In this document: piece by piece, positions 15,984 through 23,388 of the stretch
Numbering within the stretch: position 1 is the stretch's first letter
How the letters are laid out: each line of letters starts with the position of its first letter
From: CAYMLQ01 sp964390795
GTDB taxonomy: Bacteria > Verrucomicrobiota > Kiritimatiellia > RFP12 > UBA1067
Direction of reading: 5' to 3'
DNA: 28,116 nucleotides
Assembly (NCBI GenBank): GCA_964390795.1
Contig: CAYMLQ010000038.1
Location: 1 to 28,116, forward strand
Program-made: the position numbers and the translations under genes
The notes under the pieces: generated by a model
Seen by the model: the letters and a program-made list of their open reading frames with translations, nothing else
Told to the model about the DNA's origin: nothing
The model's database searches: none

Positions 15984-16751
15984 CTACAGGCGCGGCAGGA
16001 CGCAGGTCGCGTGGGCCTCGGGCAGGGGGTAGACGCTGACCGGACAGGCGTAGGCGGCCTCCAGCAGGTCTGGGCGCAGCACCTCGGAAGGCGTGCCATC
16101 CGCGAGTTTGCGCCCTTCGCTCAGCAGCACGAGGCGCGGGAAGAACTGGCTGGCGAGCGTGAGGTCATGAACCGCCATCAGGATGGTGACCTGCTGCTCG
16201 CGGTTGAGGCGCGTCAGCAGGCGCATCATCTCCGCGCGGTGGCGCAGGTCGAGGTGCGAGGTAGGTTCGTCCAGCAGGATGATCTGCGGGCGCCCGGCCA
16301 GAGCCATGGCGAGCGCGAGCCGCTGCCGTTCGCCCCCGCTCATCTCGGGCAAAGGGCGCTGCCGCAATGACCAGGTCTCGGTCAGCGTCATGGCTTCCTG
16401 CACAGCCGCGTCATCGTCTGGCGAGGGGCCTCCGAAGCGCGGCAGCGAGGCGGTGCGCCCGAGCATCACGAAATCATGCGCCGTGTAGGGGATGTCGCTG
16501 GCGATCTCCTGCGGCACGACCGAGAGCAGGCGTGCGCGGGCGCGCGGGCAGAGTCGCCCGATGTCGGAGCCCGCCACCTGCACCGTGCCCTGCGCGGGCA
16601 GCAGGCCGGTGATGACCCTCAGCAGCGAGGACTTGCCTGCGCCGTTGGGGCCGACGAGGGCGAGCAGCTCGCCGCGCGCGATCGTCAGCGAGACGTCGTG
16701 GAGCACGGTCTCCGAATGGTAGGCGGCGCTGATGTGGCTGAGGGTGATCAT
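15984..16751 (-). CDS. btuD: ABC transporter ATPase, cobalamin (BtuD-type) / FecE family
   Basis: 255 residues, the typical size for this family; it powers import of B12 (or a related chelate) through the adjacent permease. It shows the Walker A loop GPNGAGKSS, the signature MSGGERQRLA, Walker B IILLDEPTSHLD and the H-loop histidine in MAVHDLTLA. The start at 16751 forms an ATGA overlap with the permease stop, so the two are translationally coupled. A longer frame upstream (to 17042) is antisense-like noise in another reading frame of the permease. B12 specificity is assigned from the riboswitch at the head of the operon, since the ATPase alone cannot separate B12 from siderophore importers. 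Confidence 0.88.
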   Translation of the reverse strand: MITLSHISAAYHSETVLHDVSLTIARGELLALVGPNGAGKSSLLRVITGLLPAQGTVQVAGSDIGRLCPRARARLLSVVPQEIASDIPYTAHDFVMLGRTASLPRFGGPSPDDDAAVQEAMTLTETWSLRQRPLPEMSGGERQRLALAMALAGRPQIILLDEPTSHLDLRHRAEMMRLLTRLNREQQVTILMAVHDLTLASQFFPRLVLLSEGRKLADGTPSEVLRPDLLEAAYACPVSVYPLPEAHATCVLPRL

Positions 16752-17719
16752 GCGAGCGGGAGCTTTCCTTTGCGCGTGAGGAGGTAAAGGAAAAAGGGGC
16801 CGCCGGTGAGCGAGGTGATCACGCCGACCGGAATCTCGTGCGGGGCCGCGAGCGTGCGCGCGAGCGTGTCGCACAGGACAAGGAAGGCGCCTCCGACGAG
16901 CGCGGCGCAGGGCAGGAGGATGCGGTGGTTCGCGCCGGTCATGCGGCGCAGGGCGTGGGGCACGATGAGTCCCACGAAGCCGATGATGCCCGAGACCGCG
17001 ACCGCGGAGGCGGCGGCGAGCGTGGCAGCGGCCAGGATGCACGGCACGGCGAAACGCGTGCGCACGCCGAGGTTGTGCGCGGCCTCGTGGCCGAGCAGCA
17101 GCGCGTTGAGCGTCCGCGCCTCAAAGCAGAGCACGGCGATCGCGAGTGCGATCAGTGTCGCGACGCCCGCGATGAGCGGCCATGAGGTGGCCTGCAGGTT
17201 GCCGAGCAGCCACCAGGTGATGCTGTGGACGGCCCGCGTTTTGGCGAAGGAGAGCAGGAGCATCAGCACGCTGGAGAGCATGGAGCCTGCGACCACGCCG
17301 GTGAGGATCAGCGTGTTGGGCGAGTAGCCGCTGGTGCGGCTCGCGAGCAGACAGACCAGCAGGAGCGTCAGGGCGGCGCACACGAACGCGCCTGTGGGCA
17401 GGGCGAGCGGAGTGAGCGCCGAGAGTCCCGTGGCGATGACGAGCGCCGCGCCGAGCGAGCCGCCGCTGCTGACGCCGAGCACGTAGGGTTCGGCCAGCGC
17501 GTTGCGCAGAACAGCCTGCAGGGCGCAGCCGGAACAGGAGAGCGCTGCGCCGACGACGAAGCCTGTGGCCAGCCGGCTGAGGCGTAGCTCCAGCAGCGCG
17601 CGGCCGGTGGCCGTCGCGGTGTCCGGCAGCCCGAACCCGGATGAGCCCGCCAGCAGACAGAGCGCCAGTGCGAAGGGGATCGGAATCAGGAGATAGAGGA
17701 TGTGGCGGGTTGTTAGCAT
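16748..17719 (-). CDS. btuC: FecCD-family permease of the cobalamin ABC importer
   Basis: 323 residues with about ten transmembrane helices, the BtuC architecture. Hallmarks are the N-terminal ELRLSRLATGFVVGAALSCS segment, NALAEPYVLGVSSGGSLGAA, the cytoplasmic coupling helix around FEARTLNALLLGHEAAHNLG, and SGIIGFVGLIVPHALRRMTG. It forms the membrane channel through which substrate passes from the binding protein to the cytoplasm. It starts 5 nt after the binding-protein stop and overlaps the ATPase start by 4 nt, so the order receptor, binding protein, permease, ATPase is a tightly packed operon. The start at 17719 is preferred to longer upstream options, which run through the preceding gene. 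Confidence 0.88.
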   Translation of the reverse strand: MLTTRHILYLLIPIPFALALCLLAGSSGFGLPDTATATGRALLELRLSRLATGFVVGAALSCSGCALQAVLRNALAEPYVLGVSSGGSLGAALVIATGLSALTPLALPTGAFVCAALTLLLVCLLASRTSGYSPNTLILTGVVAGSMLSSVLMLLLSFAKTRAVHSITWWLLGNLQATSWPLIAGVATLIALAIAVLCFEARTLNALLLGHEAAHNLGVRTRFAVPCILAAATLAAASAVAVSGIIGFVGLIVPHALRRMTGANHRILLPCAALVGGAFLVLCDTLARTLAAPHEIPVGVITSLTGGPFFLYLLTRKGKLPLA

Positions 17720-17724
17720 GGGCG

Positions 17725-18690
17725 TCACTTGGGTTCGGAGCGACTCGGGTCGGGTGGCGTCGAGTGGCGCCGTTTCGAGTCGAGAGAAAGCACCTGCTTG
17801 AGTTGCGCCAGGCCTTCCAACACGCGCGGGCCTGGACGACACACCGTGTTCAGATCCGGCACGGTGTAGACGCGGTGCTGGAGCACAGCAGCGAGGGAGC
17901 GCCAGCCTGTCTGCGCGGCAAACAGAGTGACGGGGTCTTTCGCCGAGGTCTCGAACAGGCAGAGGAGCATATCGGGATTTTCTTTGAGGAGCCACTCCAA
18001 AGAGACGTGGTAGTAATCGATGGCCGAGGAGTTGCCGATGTTGTCGCCGCCTGCGAGGGCGAGCATTTCGGAGATGAACGCGTGCCGTCCTGCGGTGATC
18101 GGCGAGTCGGGCGCGAACAGCAGCGCCACGCGCGGCCGCGGCTTTGTCGCCGCGGTTTCGGCGCGTGCCGCCGAGATGCCGGCGAGGATCATATCGGCGA
18201 GTTGTTGCGATCGGGCTTCGTGACCGGTCAGCAATCCGAGCTGGCGGAGGGCGTCGGGGATTTCGTCCAGGCGCGTACAGGGCACATGCACCAGAGGAAT
18301 GTGGAGCGTGTCCAGACGCCGGGCGATGTCGGGGTCGGCCAGCACGGTTTCCAGTACATGCGTGGGGCGGGCGGCGAGCAGAGGTTCCAGATAGGGGGTG
18401 CCGAAGCCTCCGATCACGGGGATCCTGCGGACGTCTTCGGGAGGATAGTCGCAGGACTCGGTGCGGCCGACCAGCAGGTCGCCGGCGCCGATGGCGAAAA
18501 TGCACTCGGTGAGATTCGGCGCGGTTGACGCGAGGCGCAGGCGTGCTCCGTCCTGACGCGCGGCTGGGCGCGTGCAACCGTAGCACAGAAGAGCGAGCGC
18601 GACAAGGGTAAGGGGGAAGCCCCGAGGCGTCAGCAGACACCTCGGGGATTTCCCAACAGAACGAGGACTCGCTGTGTCGTTCTTGAGCAT
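17725..18690 (-). CDS. btuF: Periplasmic cobalamin-binding protein (BtuF-like), probable lipoprotein
   Basis: 321 residues. An N-terminal positively charged region and hydrophobic core (FPLTLVALALL) end in CYGC, a slightly off-consensus lipobox with the candidate Cys39. The mature part is a type III periplasmic binding fold: RLASTAPNLTECIFAIGAGDLLVGRTESCDYPP is the usual first lobe, a backbone helix links the lobes, and LEWLLKENPDMLLCL lies in the second. The glutamates of TECIF and LEWLL are candidates for salt bridges to the permease. The C-terminal 20 residues (after LSLDSKRR) are a polar tail. It starts 3 nt after the receptor's stop. B12 as ligand is inferred from the riboswitch and operon; iron-siderophore binding is the alternative. 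Confidence 0.85.
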   Translation of the reverse strand: MLKNDTASPRSVGKSPRCLLTPRGFPLTLVALALLCYGCTRPAARQDGARLRLASTAPNLTECIFAIGAGDLLVGRTESCDYPPEDVRRIPVIGGFGTPYLEPLLAARPTHVLETVLADPDIARRLDTLHIPLVHVPCTRLDEIPDALRQLGLLTGHEARSQQLADMILAGISAARAETAATKPRPRVALLFAPDSPITAGRHAFISEMLALAGGDNIGNSSAIDYYHVSLEWLLKENPDMLLCLFETSAKDPVTLFAAQTGWRSLAAVLQHRVYTVPDLNTVCRPGPRVLEGLAQLKQVLSLDSKRRHSTPPDPSRSEPK

Positions 18691-18693
18691 GCG

Positions 18694-20703
18694 CTAAAAG
18701 GTGTAGGAGGCGGTACACTTCCACATCCTGCCGTTGGCGGGATAGTAAGTATCGTCCACAAAACCCCAGCCCCAGAAGCCGGTTGTGGCATAGGTCTTGT
18801 TGAACAGGTTGTCGCAGGAGAACAGCAGCGAGAAGCCGTCCAAGAAGGTCGGCTCGTAACGCATGCCGGCATCAAAGATGGCGTAGCCCGCGAGGCGGTC
18901 GGAGACGTTGCCGTTATCGTCGCCGACATGCTGCGAGCTGACGGCCCGTAGCGCGCCCAGCAGGCTTACGCCCTGTGCGACCTCTATTTCGCCGTCCAGC
19001 GTCAGCACCTGCGAAGGCACCAGGGGGATGGTCTTGTCCTTGTTGGCACCGTCCGCGAACTCGGCGTCGATGAGCTGATAGTTCAGCCCAAGGCTGCCCC
19101 ATTTCGCCGGTGACCAGCGCAGGCCGGTTTCAAGCCCGCTGCGGCGCGTCTCGTCGAGATTCTCGTTGCGCCCGTTGCCCCAGGCGATCTCGTCGCGCAT
19201 GTTGAGCTGATACACGCGACACTCGTAGACCAGCGCGCTCCAAATTTCCACAGACAGACCCGCTTCGAGCTGCCAGCCCGTTTCGGGATCGAGTGTGGGG
19301 TTGAAGCCGGGGCCCCAGCCCTGGTAGCTGGCGACTTCATCCAAAAAGGGGTAGCGGTAGAGCGTGGAAGCCCGCACGAAGTATTTTTGACTGTCGGCTG
19401 GGCGGAACAGCAAGGCCGCGTCGAAAGCGTTCTCCCAGTCTGTCGAGGAGTCGTCTAGTCCGACTCCGCCGGAAGCGCCGTCGATCGCGGTCCGCATCGT
19501 CTCTCCTCGGGCACCGACGGCCATCGACACGCTGTCCGAGAAGAAGAATTCATCCCGCGCATAGAGCGCGCCGCTCACGCGGTCAAGCCGCACGTCAGAG
19601 AGCCGGGCCGGCCCTGGCAGAGAGGCTTGCAAGAAGTCCAGCCGGTCAACGCCCCAGTCGGTTCCCAAGGTGAACAGGTTGCGATGCCCGCCGATTTCTT
19701 TGTCCAACTGGTATTTCGGGGTGAAGGCCAAGCTGTCGATCTGGTAATGGTTGTCATTTCCGAGAGAAGCGAAACCTGCGTCCCGCAAGCGCCGCTGCGC
19801 CAAGAGGTTGAAGCTCAGTTCGCCCCATTCGGCGGTTTCTCCGCGCGAGCCGAAGTTAAAGCCCCAAGATTCTGAGCGCGCGTCGTCCAGGGGCGTCTGA
19901 CTCTGCCTCGGGTCGTCCCGCATCTGCTGCTTTGTCAGCGCTCCAGGCATGCCGTACTCACCCCAGTTGTAGAAGCTGCCGAGCGTGGAGGAAAACCGCT
20001 CCGTCCAGTCGTGCTCGACGTTGGCGCGCGCGTCGTACGTTTCATACTGTGAATTCTCGCGCCAGCCCTGACTCTTCTGCCAATCCAGATCCGCCGCGTA
20101 GCGGGTGTCGTTTCCGATGGTTCCGGACCGGTGCAGGTGCGCTCCGTACGTGTCGTCCGAACCCGCAGTCACGGAAACGGAGGTGACGGGCTCGGAGCCC
20201 TTTTTCGTGATGATGTTGATGACGCCGGCGACCGCATAATTACCGTACAATGCGGTCTGCCCGCCGTGCAGGACCTCGATGCGGTCGATCGACTGCACGG
20301 GGATGCGCGACCAATTCGGCGCGGACATGTCGGGCTCGTTCAGCCGCTGGCCATCGACGAGCACGAGCACGCGACCGTGGGCGTTCTGGCTGAAGCCGCG
20401 CATGACCACTTCCGCTTGAGCGGGGTTTCCGGACGTCTTGCGAAAAAAGAGGCCACCCAGCTTCTCTAAAGCCTGAACCGTGTCGCCGACGCCCGAGCGC
20501 CGGATCTGATCCGAGGTGATCAGCGTCACGCCCGTGGCAAGTTCATCGGCGGTGTGCCCGGTGCGGCTGGCCTGCACGATAATGGGAGGTAGGTTGGTGG
20601 CGGATTGGGGTGCAGGCTGGGCTTGCGCCCGAGCGTGGGGGACGGCGAGCAGGCACGCGGCCAGAGCGGCGGGCGTGCTGAGCGGGATGGTCAGCTTGTG
20701 CAT
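18694..20703 (-). CDS. btuB: TonB-dependent outer-membrane receptor, cobalamin (BtuB-like)
   Basis: 669 residues. A signal peptide (AALAACLLAVPHARA) is followed by a plug domain: IIVQASRTGHTADELATGVTLIT, MRGFSQNAHGRVLVLVDGQR, and IEVLHGGQTALYGNYAVAGVINIIT. The last 500 residues are alternating amphipathic strands of a 22-strand barrel, ending in aromatic Phe (SYTF) as outer-membrane proteins do. Start 20703 has AGAGG 10 nt upstream; an in-frame ATG at 20748 would add 15 residues ahead of the signal. A cobalamin riboswitch lies 124 nt upstream, which is the main reason for calling it a B12 receptor. It heads the btu operon. Confidence 0.88.
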   Translation of the reverse strand: MHKLTIPLSTPAALAACLLAVPHARAQAQPAPQSATNLPPIIVQASRTGHTADELATGVTLITSDQIRRSGVGDTVQALEKLGGLFFRKTSGNPAQAEVVMRGFSQNAHGRVLVLVDGQRLNEPDMSAPNWSRIPVQSIDRIEVLHGGQTALYGNYAVAGVINIITKKGSEPVTSVSVTAGSDDTYGAHLHRSGTIGNDTRYAADLDWQKSQGWRENSQYETYDARANVEHDWTERFSSTLGSFYNWGEYGMPGALTKQQMRDDPRQSQTPLDDARSESWGFNFGSRGETAEWGELSFNLLAQRRLRDAGFASLGNDNHYQIDSLAFTPKYQLDKEIGGHRNLFTLGTDWGVDRLDFLQASLPGPARLSDVRLDRVSGALYARDEFFFSDSVSMAVGARGETMRTAIDGASGGVGLDDSSTDWENAFDAALLFRPADSQKYFVRASTLYRYPFLDEVASYQGWGPGFNPTLDPETGWQLEAGLSVEIWSALVYECRVYQLNMRDEIAWGNGRNENLDETRRSGLETGLRWSPAKWGSLGLNYQLIDAEFADGANKDKTIPLVPSQVLTLDGEIEVAQGVSLLGALRAVSSQHVGDDNGNVSDRLAGYAIFDAGMRYEPTFLDGFSLLFSCDNLFNKTYATTGFWGWGFVDDTYYPANGRMWKCTASYTF

Positions 20704-20826
20704 CGTCTGTTTTCCTCTTGCGGGAAGGTTTGGCACACCTTTGCGCATAAGGCAAAACGCTCGAGCGAAAGAAAGGACCGGAAACGGCCGGACGACAGTC
20801 TTTGGCTCCTCGGGCGCGAAGGGGTG

Positions 20827-20981
20827 CCGCAGGTTGCATCCGATCCGTCTTCTGGCTTACGGCTTATCCTCACCCCCGCCTTCTCTTCCCGAAGGAAAAT
20901 GGCGCATGGGGGCTTGTAGCCGAATACAGCGGCGCGACCGCGCCCGAATCTCACGGGCTTCCGATAACCGGTGCAATGCGG
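20827..20981 (-). promoter_or_regulatory. Cobalamin riboswitch controlling the btu operon
   Basis: On the minus strand the conserved order of the cobalamin aptamer can be followed: TATCGGAAGCCCGTGAGATTC (20963-20943), a GCGGTCGCGCCGCTGTA junction, TTCGGGAAG, then AAGGCGGGGGTGAGG and AAGCCAGAAGACGG (20858-20845). The outermost stem pairs TTGCA and CCGCA near 20972-20981 with TGCAA and TGCGG near 20836-20827. The canonical GCCACTG box is degenerate, appearing as GCCATTT near 20897. Cobalamin binding would lower expression of the downstream import operon. The 123-nt stretch between aptamer and btuB carries small inverted repeats (AAGGT/ACCTT) but no obvious terminator, so translational control through sequestration is possible. 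Confidence 0.82.
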
Positions 20982-21022
20982 TGAAGATTAAAAGAAACGG
21001 AGGCGGGTGTCAACAACGGACA

Positions 21023-21031
21023 CGACTGAGC
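21023..21031. repeat. Left target site duplication of the MITE-like element
   Basis: CGACTGAGC, identical to 21164-21172 and immediately outside the left terminal inverted repeat. Confidence 0.85.
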
Positions 21032-21163
21032 CAGCAATTCTAAATTTGGCTTCTAAGCCACGGGAATGCAGGCTAAAGCCTGTACTACGAACGGCTTCTT
21101 ACACGGAAAGAAGCGTTTGTAGTGCAGCCTTCAGGCTGTCTTAAGCCAAATTTAGAATTGCTG
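21032..21163. mobile_element. 132-bp MITE-like hairpin element with 21-bp terminal inverted repeats
   Basis: Both ends are the same 21-bp sequence in inverted orientation (left 21032-21052 beginning CAGCAATTCTAAATTTGG, right 21143-21163), with no mismatch. The interior is itself symmetrical: GCAGGCTAAAGCCTG near 21068 faces GCAGCCTTCAGGCTG near 21125, TACTACGAAC faces GTTTGTAGTG, and GCTTCTT faces AAGAAGC around a short loop. The whole element folds as one long hairpin. It is flanked by a perfect 9-bp direct repeat, the signature of transposition. It has no room for a transposase, so it would be mobilised in trans. It sits between the divergent riboswitch/btu promoter region and the helicase promoter without breaking either. 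Confidence 0.85.
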
Positions 21164-21172
21164 CGACTGAGC
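21164..21172. repeat. Right target site duplication of the MITE-like element
   Basis: CGACTGAGC, the second copy of the 9-bp direct repeat, immediately after the right terminal inverted repeat and 31 bp before the helicase promoter. Confidence 0.85.
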
Positions 21173-21203
21173 GGATCAAAGCGGAGCAAAAACCAGCATT
21201 CCC

Positions 21204-21232
21204 TTGACAAGACCCGCTGAAAAGCGTATATA
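21204..21232 (+). promoter_or_regulatory. Consensus promoter of the DEAD-box helicase gene
   Basis: TTGACA (21204-21209), exactly 17 nt, then TATATA (21227-21232); the start codon at 21243 is 10 nt further on. The 5' leader would be about 0-4 nt, and no Shine-Dalgarno is present. The hexamer TTG at 21204 also opens the reading frame but cannot be the start if this promoter is used. Confidence 0.7.
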
Positions 21233-21242
21233 TCGGCAGCAC

Positions 21243-23159
21243 ATGCATACAGAACCTTCTTATGAGCGGCGTGGAAATAGTCCCCGCCCTCCCTTCCGTC
21301 GCCGCCCTAACCGTCATCCCGGACTTGCCGAACGCGAAACGCCCCAGCAGACTCCGAAACCCAAAGGGGAAATTCCCGCAGCCTTTGCCGAGACGGTTTT
21401 CGGCCTGATTCATCCGCTCCTGCAGCACGCCGTGGCGGATCAGGAATACTTAACCCCGACGCCCATTCAGGAGCAATCGATCCCGCATCTGCTCGAGGGG
21501 CGCGATCTGCTGGGTTGCGCGCAGACCGGCACGGGTAAGACGGCGGCCTTCCTGCTGCCGATCCTGCACCGCCTCGCCCTGCAGCCCAAACCCACGGTGC
21601 GGAACAAGCCGCGCGCGCTGATCCTCGCTCCGACGCGCGAACTCGCGGCGCAGATCGCGACCAGCGTCACGACCTACGGACGTTATCTGGGACTGCCGTT
21701 CGCGGTGGTGTTCGGCGGCGTCAGCCAGTATCCGCAAGTGAGCGCCCTCAACCGAGGTGCCGTGCTTGTCGTGGCCACGCCGGGCCGCCTGCTCGACCTC
21801 ATGGAGCAGGGCCACCTCTCGCTTGAGAACGTCGAAGAGTTCGTGCTGGACGAGGCCGACCGCATGCTGGACATGGGCTTTCTGCCCGACATCAAGCGCA
21901 TCCTTTCCGAGCTTCCGAGCGAGCGGCACTCGCAGTTCTTCTCGGCGACGCTCTCGCCCGAGGTGATGAAGCTGGCCAAGGAAATGGTCAAGGAGCCTGT
22001 CCACGTCACCATCTCGCCGGAGCAGCCGACCGTCGACAAGATCAACCAGAAGGTCATGTTCGTTGACAAGCCCGACAAGGACAGTCTGCTGCTGGCGCTG
22101 CTCAACACCCGGCCCGAGTTCAACAAAATCATCGTTTTCGCGAGGACGCGTCACGGCTCTGACAAGATTGTGAAGAAGCTGTGTGCGGCTGGCGTCCGCG
22201 CGGAGGCCATTCACAGCGACAAGACGCAGCGCGCGCGCACCGATGCGATGAACGCTTTCCGTAGCGGGCGCGTGCGCGTGCTGGTCGCGACGGACATCGC
22301 GTCGCGCGGCATCGACGTGGACGGCATCACGCACGTCATCAATTTCGACCTGCCGGAGGAAGCCGAATCCTACGTGCACCGCATCGGTCGGACGGCGCGC
22401 GCCGGCGCGGAAGGCGCCGCGATCTCGTTTGTGAGCGCCGAGGAGCGCGGCCTGCTGCGGGGCGTCGAGCGCATGATCAAAAAGGGCATCGAGATTGATA
22501 GCGCGCACGAGTTCCATTCCGAAAAGGCTGAGCGTGCTGCGAACAAAGGCGGCTCCGATCAGTTGGGTCGTGCGCCTTGGGCGCAGAACAAGCGCCGCCC
22601 GGCCGGACGCGACGGCGGTCGGCCGCAGCCGCGGCAGGTGGGCTATCAGGGCCGCAGCCAGCCCGACTTCCGGCGTGACGCGCCAGAAGGTGGGGAGCGT
22701 GCGCCGCGCCCTGAGCGCCCGATCGTGTCCGAGCGTCCGCCGCGTCCGGAAAGGCCCGCGTACGTGCCGCGCCCGGAGCACGCGCCGCGCCCGGCGCGCG
22801 TTCCACACCCGGTGCGTGTGCCACGTTCAGAGCCGCGCGCGGAACCTCTGCAGGGAGGAGAGATTCCCCCTCGTATGGAACCTGCCGCTGGCAGCGAGAA
22901 GAAGTGGTACAATCCGTTCCAGAAGTCCGGTGCGAAACCGCAGGGCGTTCCGCCTGCGACGAGCCGTGACCGAGAGGACGACAGCCGGCTGCCTCCGCGG
23001 CTGGACGATGTGAGCGTCACGCGTCCGAAACGTCCGGCCCACACGTCTGGTGGCGATCGGCCGCGCAGCAACACGCCGCGCTTTGGTCAAGGCCACCTCC
23101 ACGAGGGCGGCGGCTTCAAAGGCGCGCATAAGCCGCGCGCCTCCCGTCCGCACGGATGA
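21243..23159 (+). CDS. DEAD-box ATP-dependent RNA helicase (RhlE-like) with long basic tail
   Basis: 638 residues from ATG 21243. The core has every DEAD-box motif: Q motif TPTPIQEQSIPHLL, motif I AQTGTGKT, Ia PTRELAAQ, Ib TPGR, II DEAD, III SAT, IV IIVFARTR, V TDIASRGID and VI HRIGRTARAG. It unwinds short RNA duplexes in ribosome assembly or RNA decay. The last 220 residues or so (from about 420) are low-complexity, rich in Arg, Pro, Gly and Glu with repeated RPER/RPEH-like units. Such tails commonly bind RNA. The start differs from the longest frame (TTG 21204), which would lie inside the -35 box. A terminator follows at 23220. RhlE-like is the best subgroup guess from the short N-terminus and tail. 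Confidence 0.9.
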   Translation: MHTEPSYERRGNSPRPPFRRRPNRHPGLAERETPQQTPKPKGEIPAAFAETVFGLIHPLLQHAVADQEYLTPTPIQEQSIPHLLEGRDLLGCAQTGTGKTAAFLLPILHRLALQPKPTVRNKPRALILAPTRELAAQIATSVTTYGRYLGLPFAVVFGGVSQYPQVSALNRGAVLVVATPGRLLDLMEQGHLSLENVEEFVLDEADRMLDMGFLPDIKRILSELPSERHSQFFSATLSPEVMKLAKEMVKEPVHVTISPEQPTVDKINQKVMFVDKPDKDSLLLALLNTRPEFNKIIVFARTRHGSDKIVKKLCAAGVRAEAIHSDKTQRARTDAMNAFRSGRVRVLVATDIASRGIDVDGITHVINFDLPEEAESYVHRIGRTARAGAEGAAISFVSAEERGLLRGVERMIKKGIEIDSAHEFHSEKAERAANKGGSDQLGRAPWAQNKRRPAGRDGGRPQPRQVGYQGRSQPDFRRDAPEGGERAPRPERPIVSERPPRPERPAYVPRPEHAPRPARVPHPVRVPRSEPRAEPLQGGEIPPRMEPAAGSEKKWYNPFQKSGAKPQGVPPATSRDREDDSRLPPRLDDVSVTRPKRPAHTSGGDRPRSNTPRFGQGHLHEGGGFKGAHKPRASRPHG

Positions 23160-23219
23160 GCCGGAGCGAGAATGATAGGCCGGGCTGCAGGGACAAGACC
23201 TGCCTGCTCGGCCCGTCTG

Positions 23220-23266
23220 AAAGCCTGCATTTGTTGGAAATACCAATGACTGCGGGCTTTTCGTTT
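23220..23266 (+). terminator. Rho-independent terminator after the helicase gene
   Basis: AAAGCCTGCA (23220-23229) pairs with TGCGGGCTTT (23251-23260) with one G-T pair, an inner TTGG/CCAA extends the structure, and a T-rich run (TTTTCGTTTT) follows. It lies 60 nt after the helicase stop. Confidence 0.8.
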
Positions 23267-23388
23267 TGTGTTGCCCGTAGAAATAAATTTGGAATTATTT
23301 TGGCTAGACTCAACCGCATACGTTATCGCATACTAAGACACTGATGATATGGGGCTCATTGAGGTGATAAAGAAAGGACGTATAGTCG

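Noticed and set aside
15893..16099. Longer N-terminus of the aromatic-repeat lipoprotein
   Set aside because: It would run through the promoter and into the btuD gene, and would hide the lipoprotein signal that starts at 15892.
16752..17042. Extended N-terminus of the BtuD ATPase
   Set aside because: The extra 97 residues are an Arg/Pro/His-rich out-of-frame reading of the permease gene, and ATG 16751 gives the standard ATGA overlap.
21204..21242. TTG start for the helicase
   Set aside because: The TTG is the start of a consensus TTGACA -35 box, and the ATG at 21243 lies just past the -10 box.
21450..22808. 452-codon open frame on the minus strand
   Set aside because: Antisense to the DEAD-box helicase with all its motifs; composition is shadow-like.
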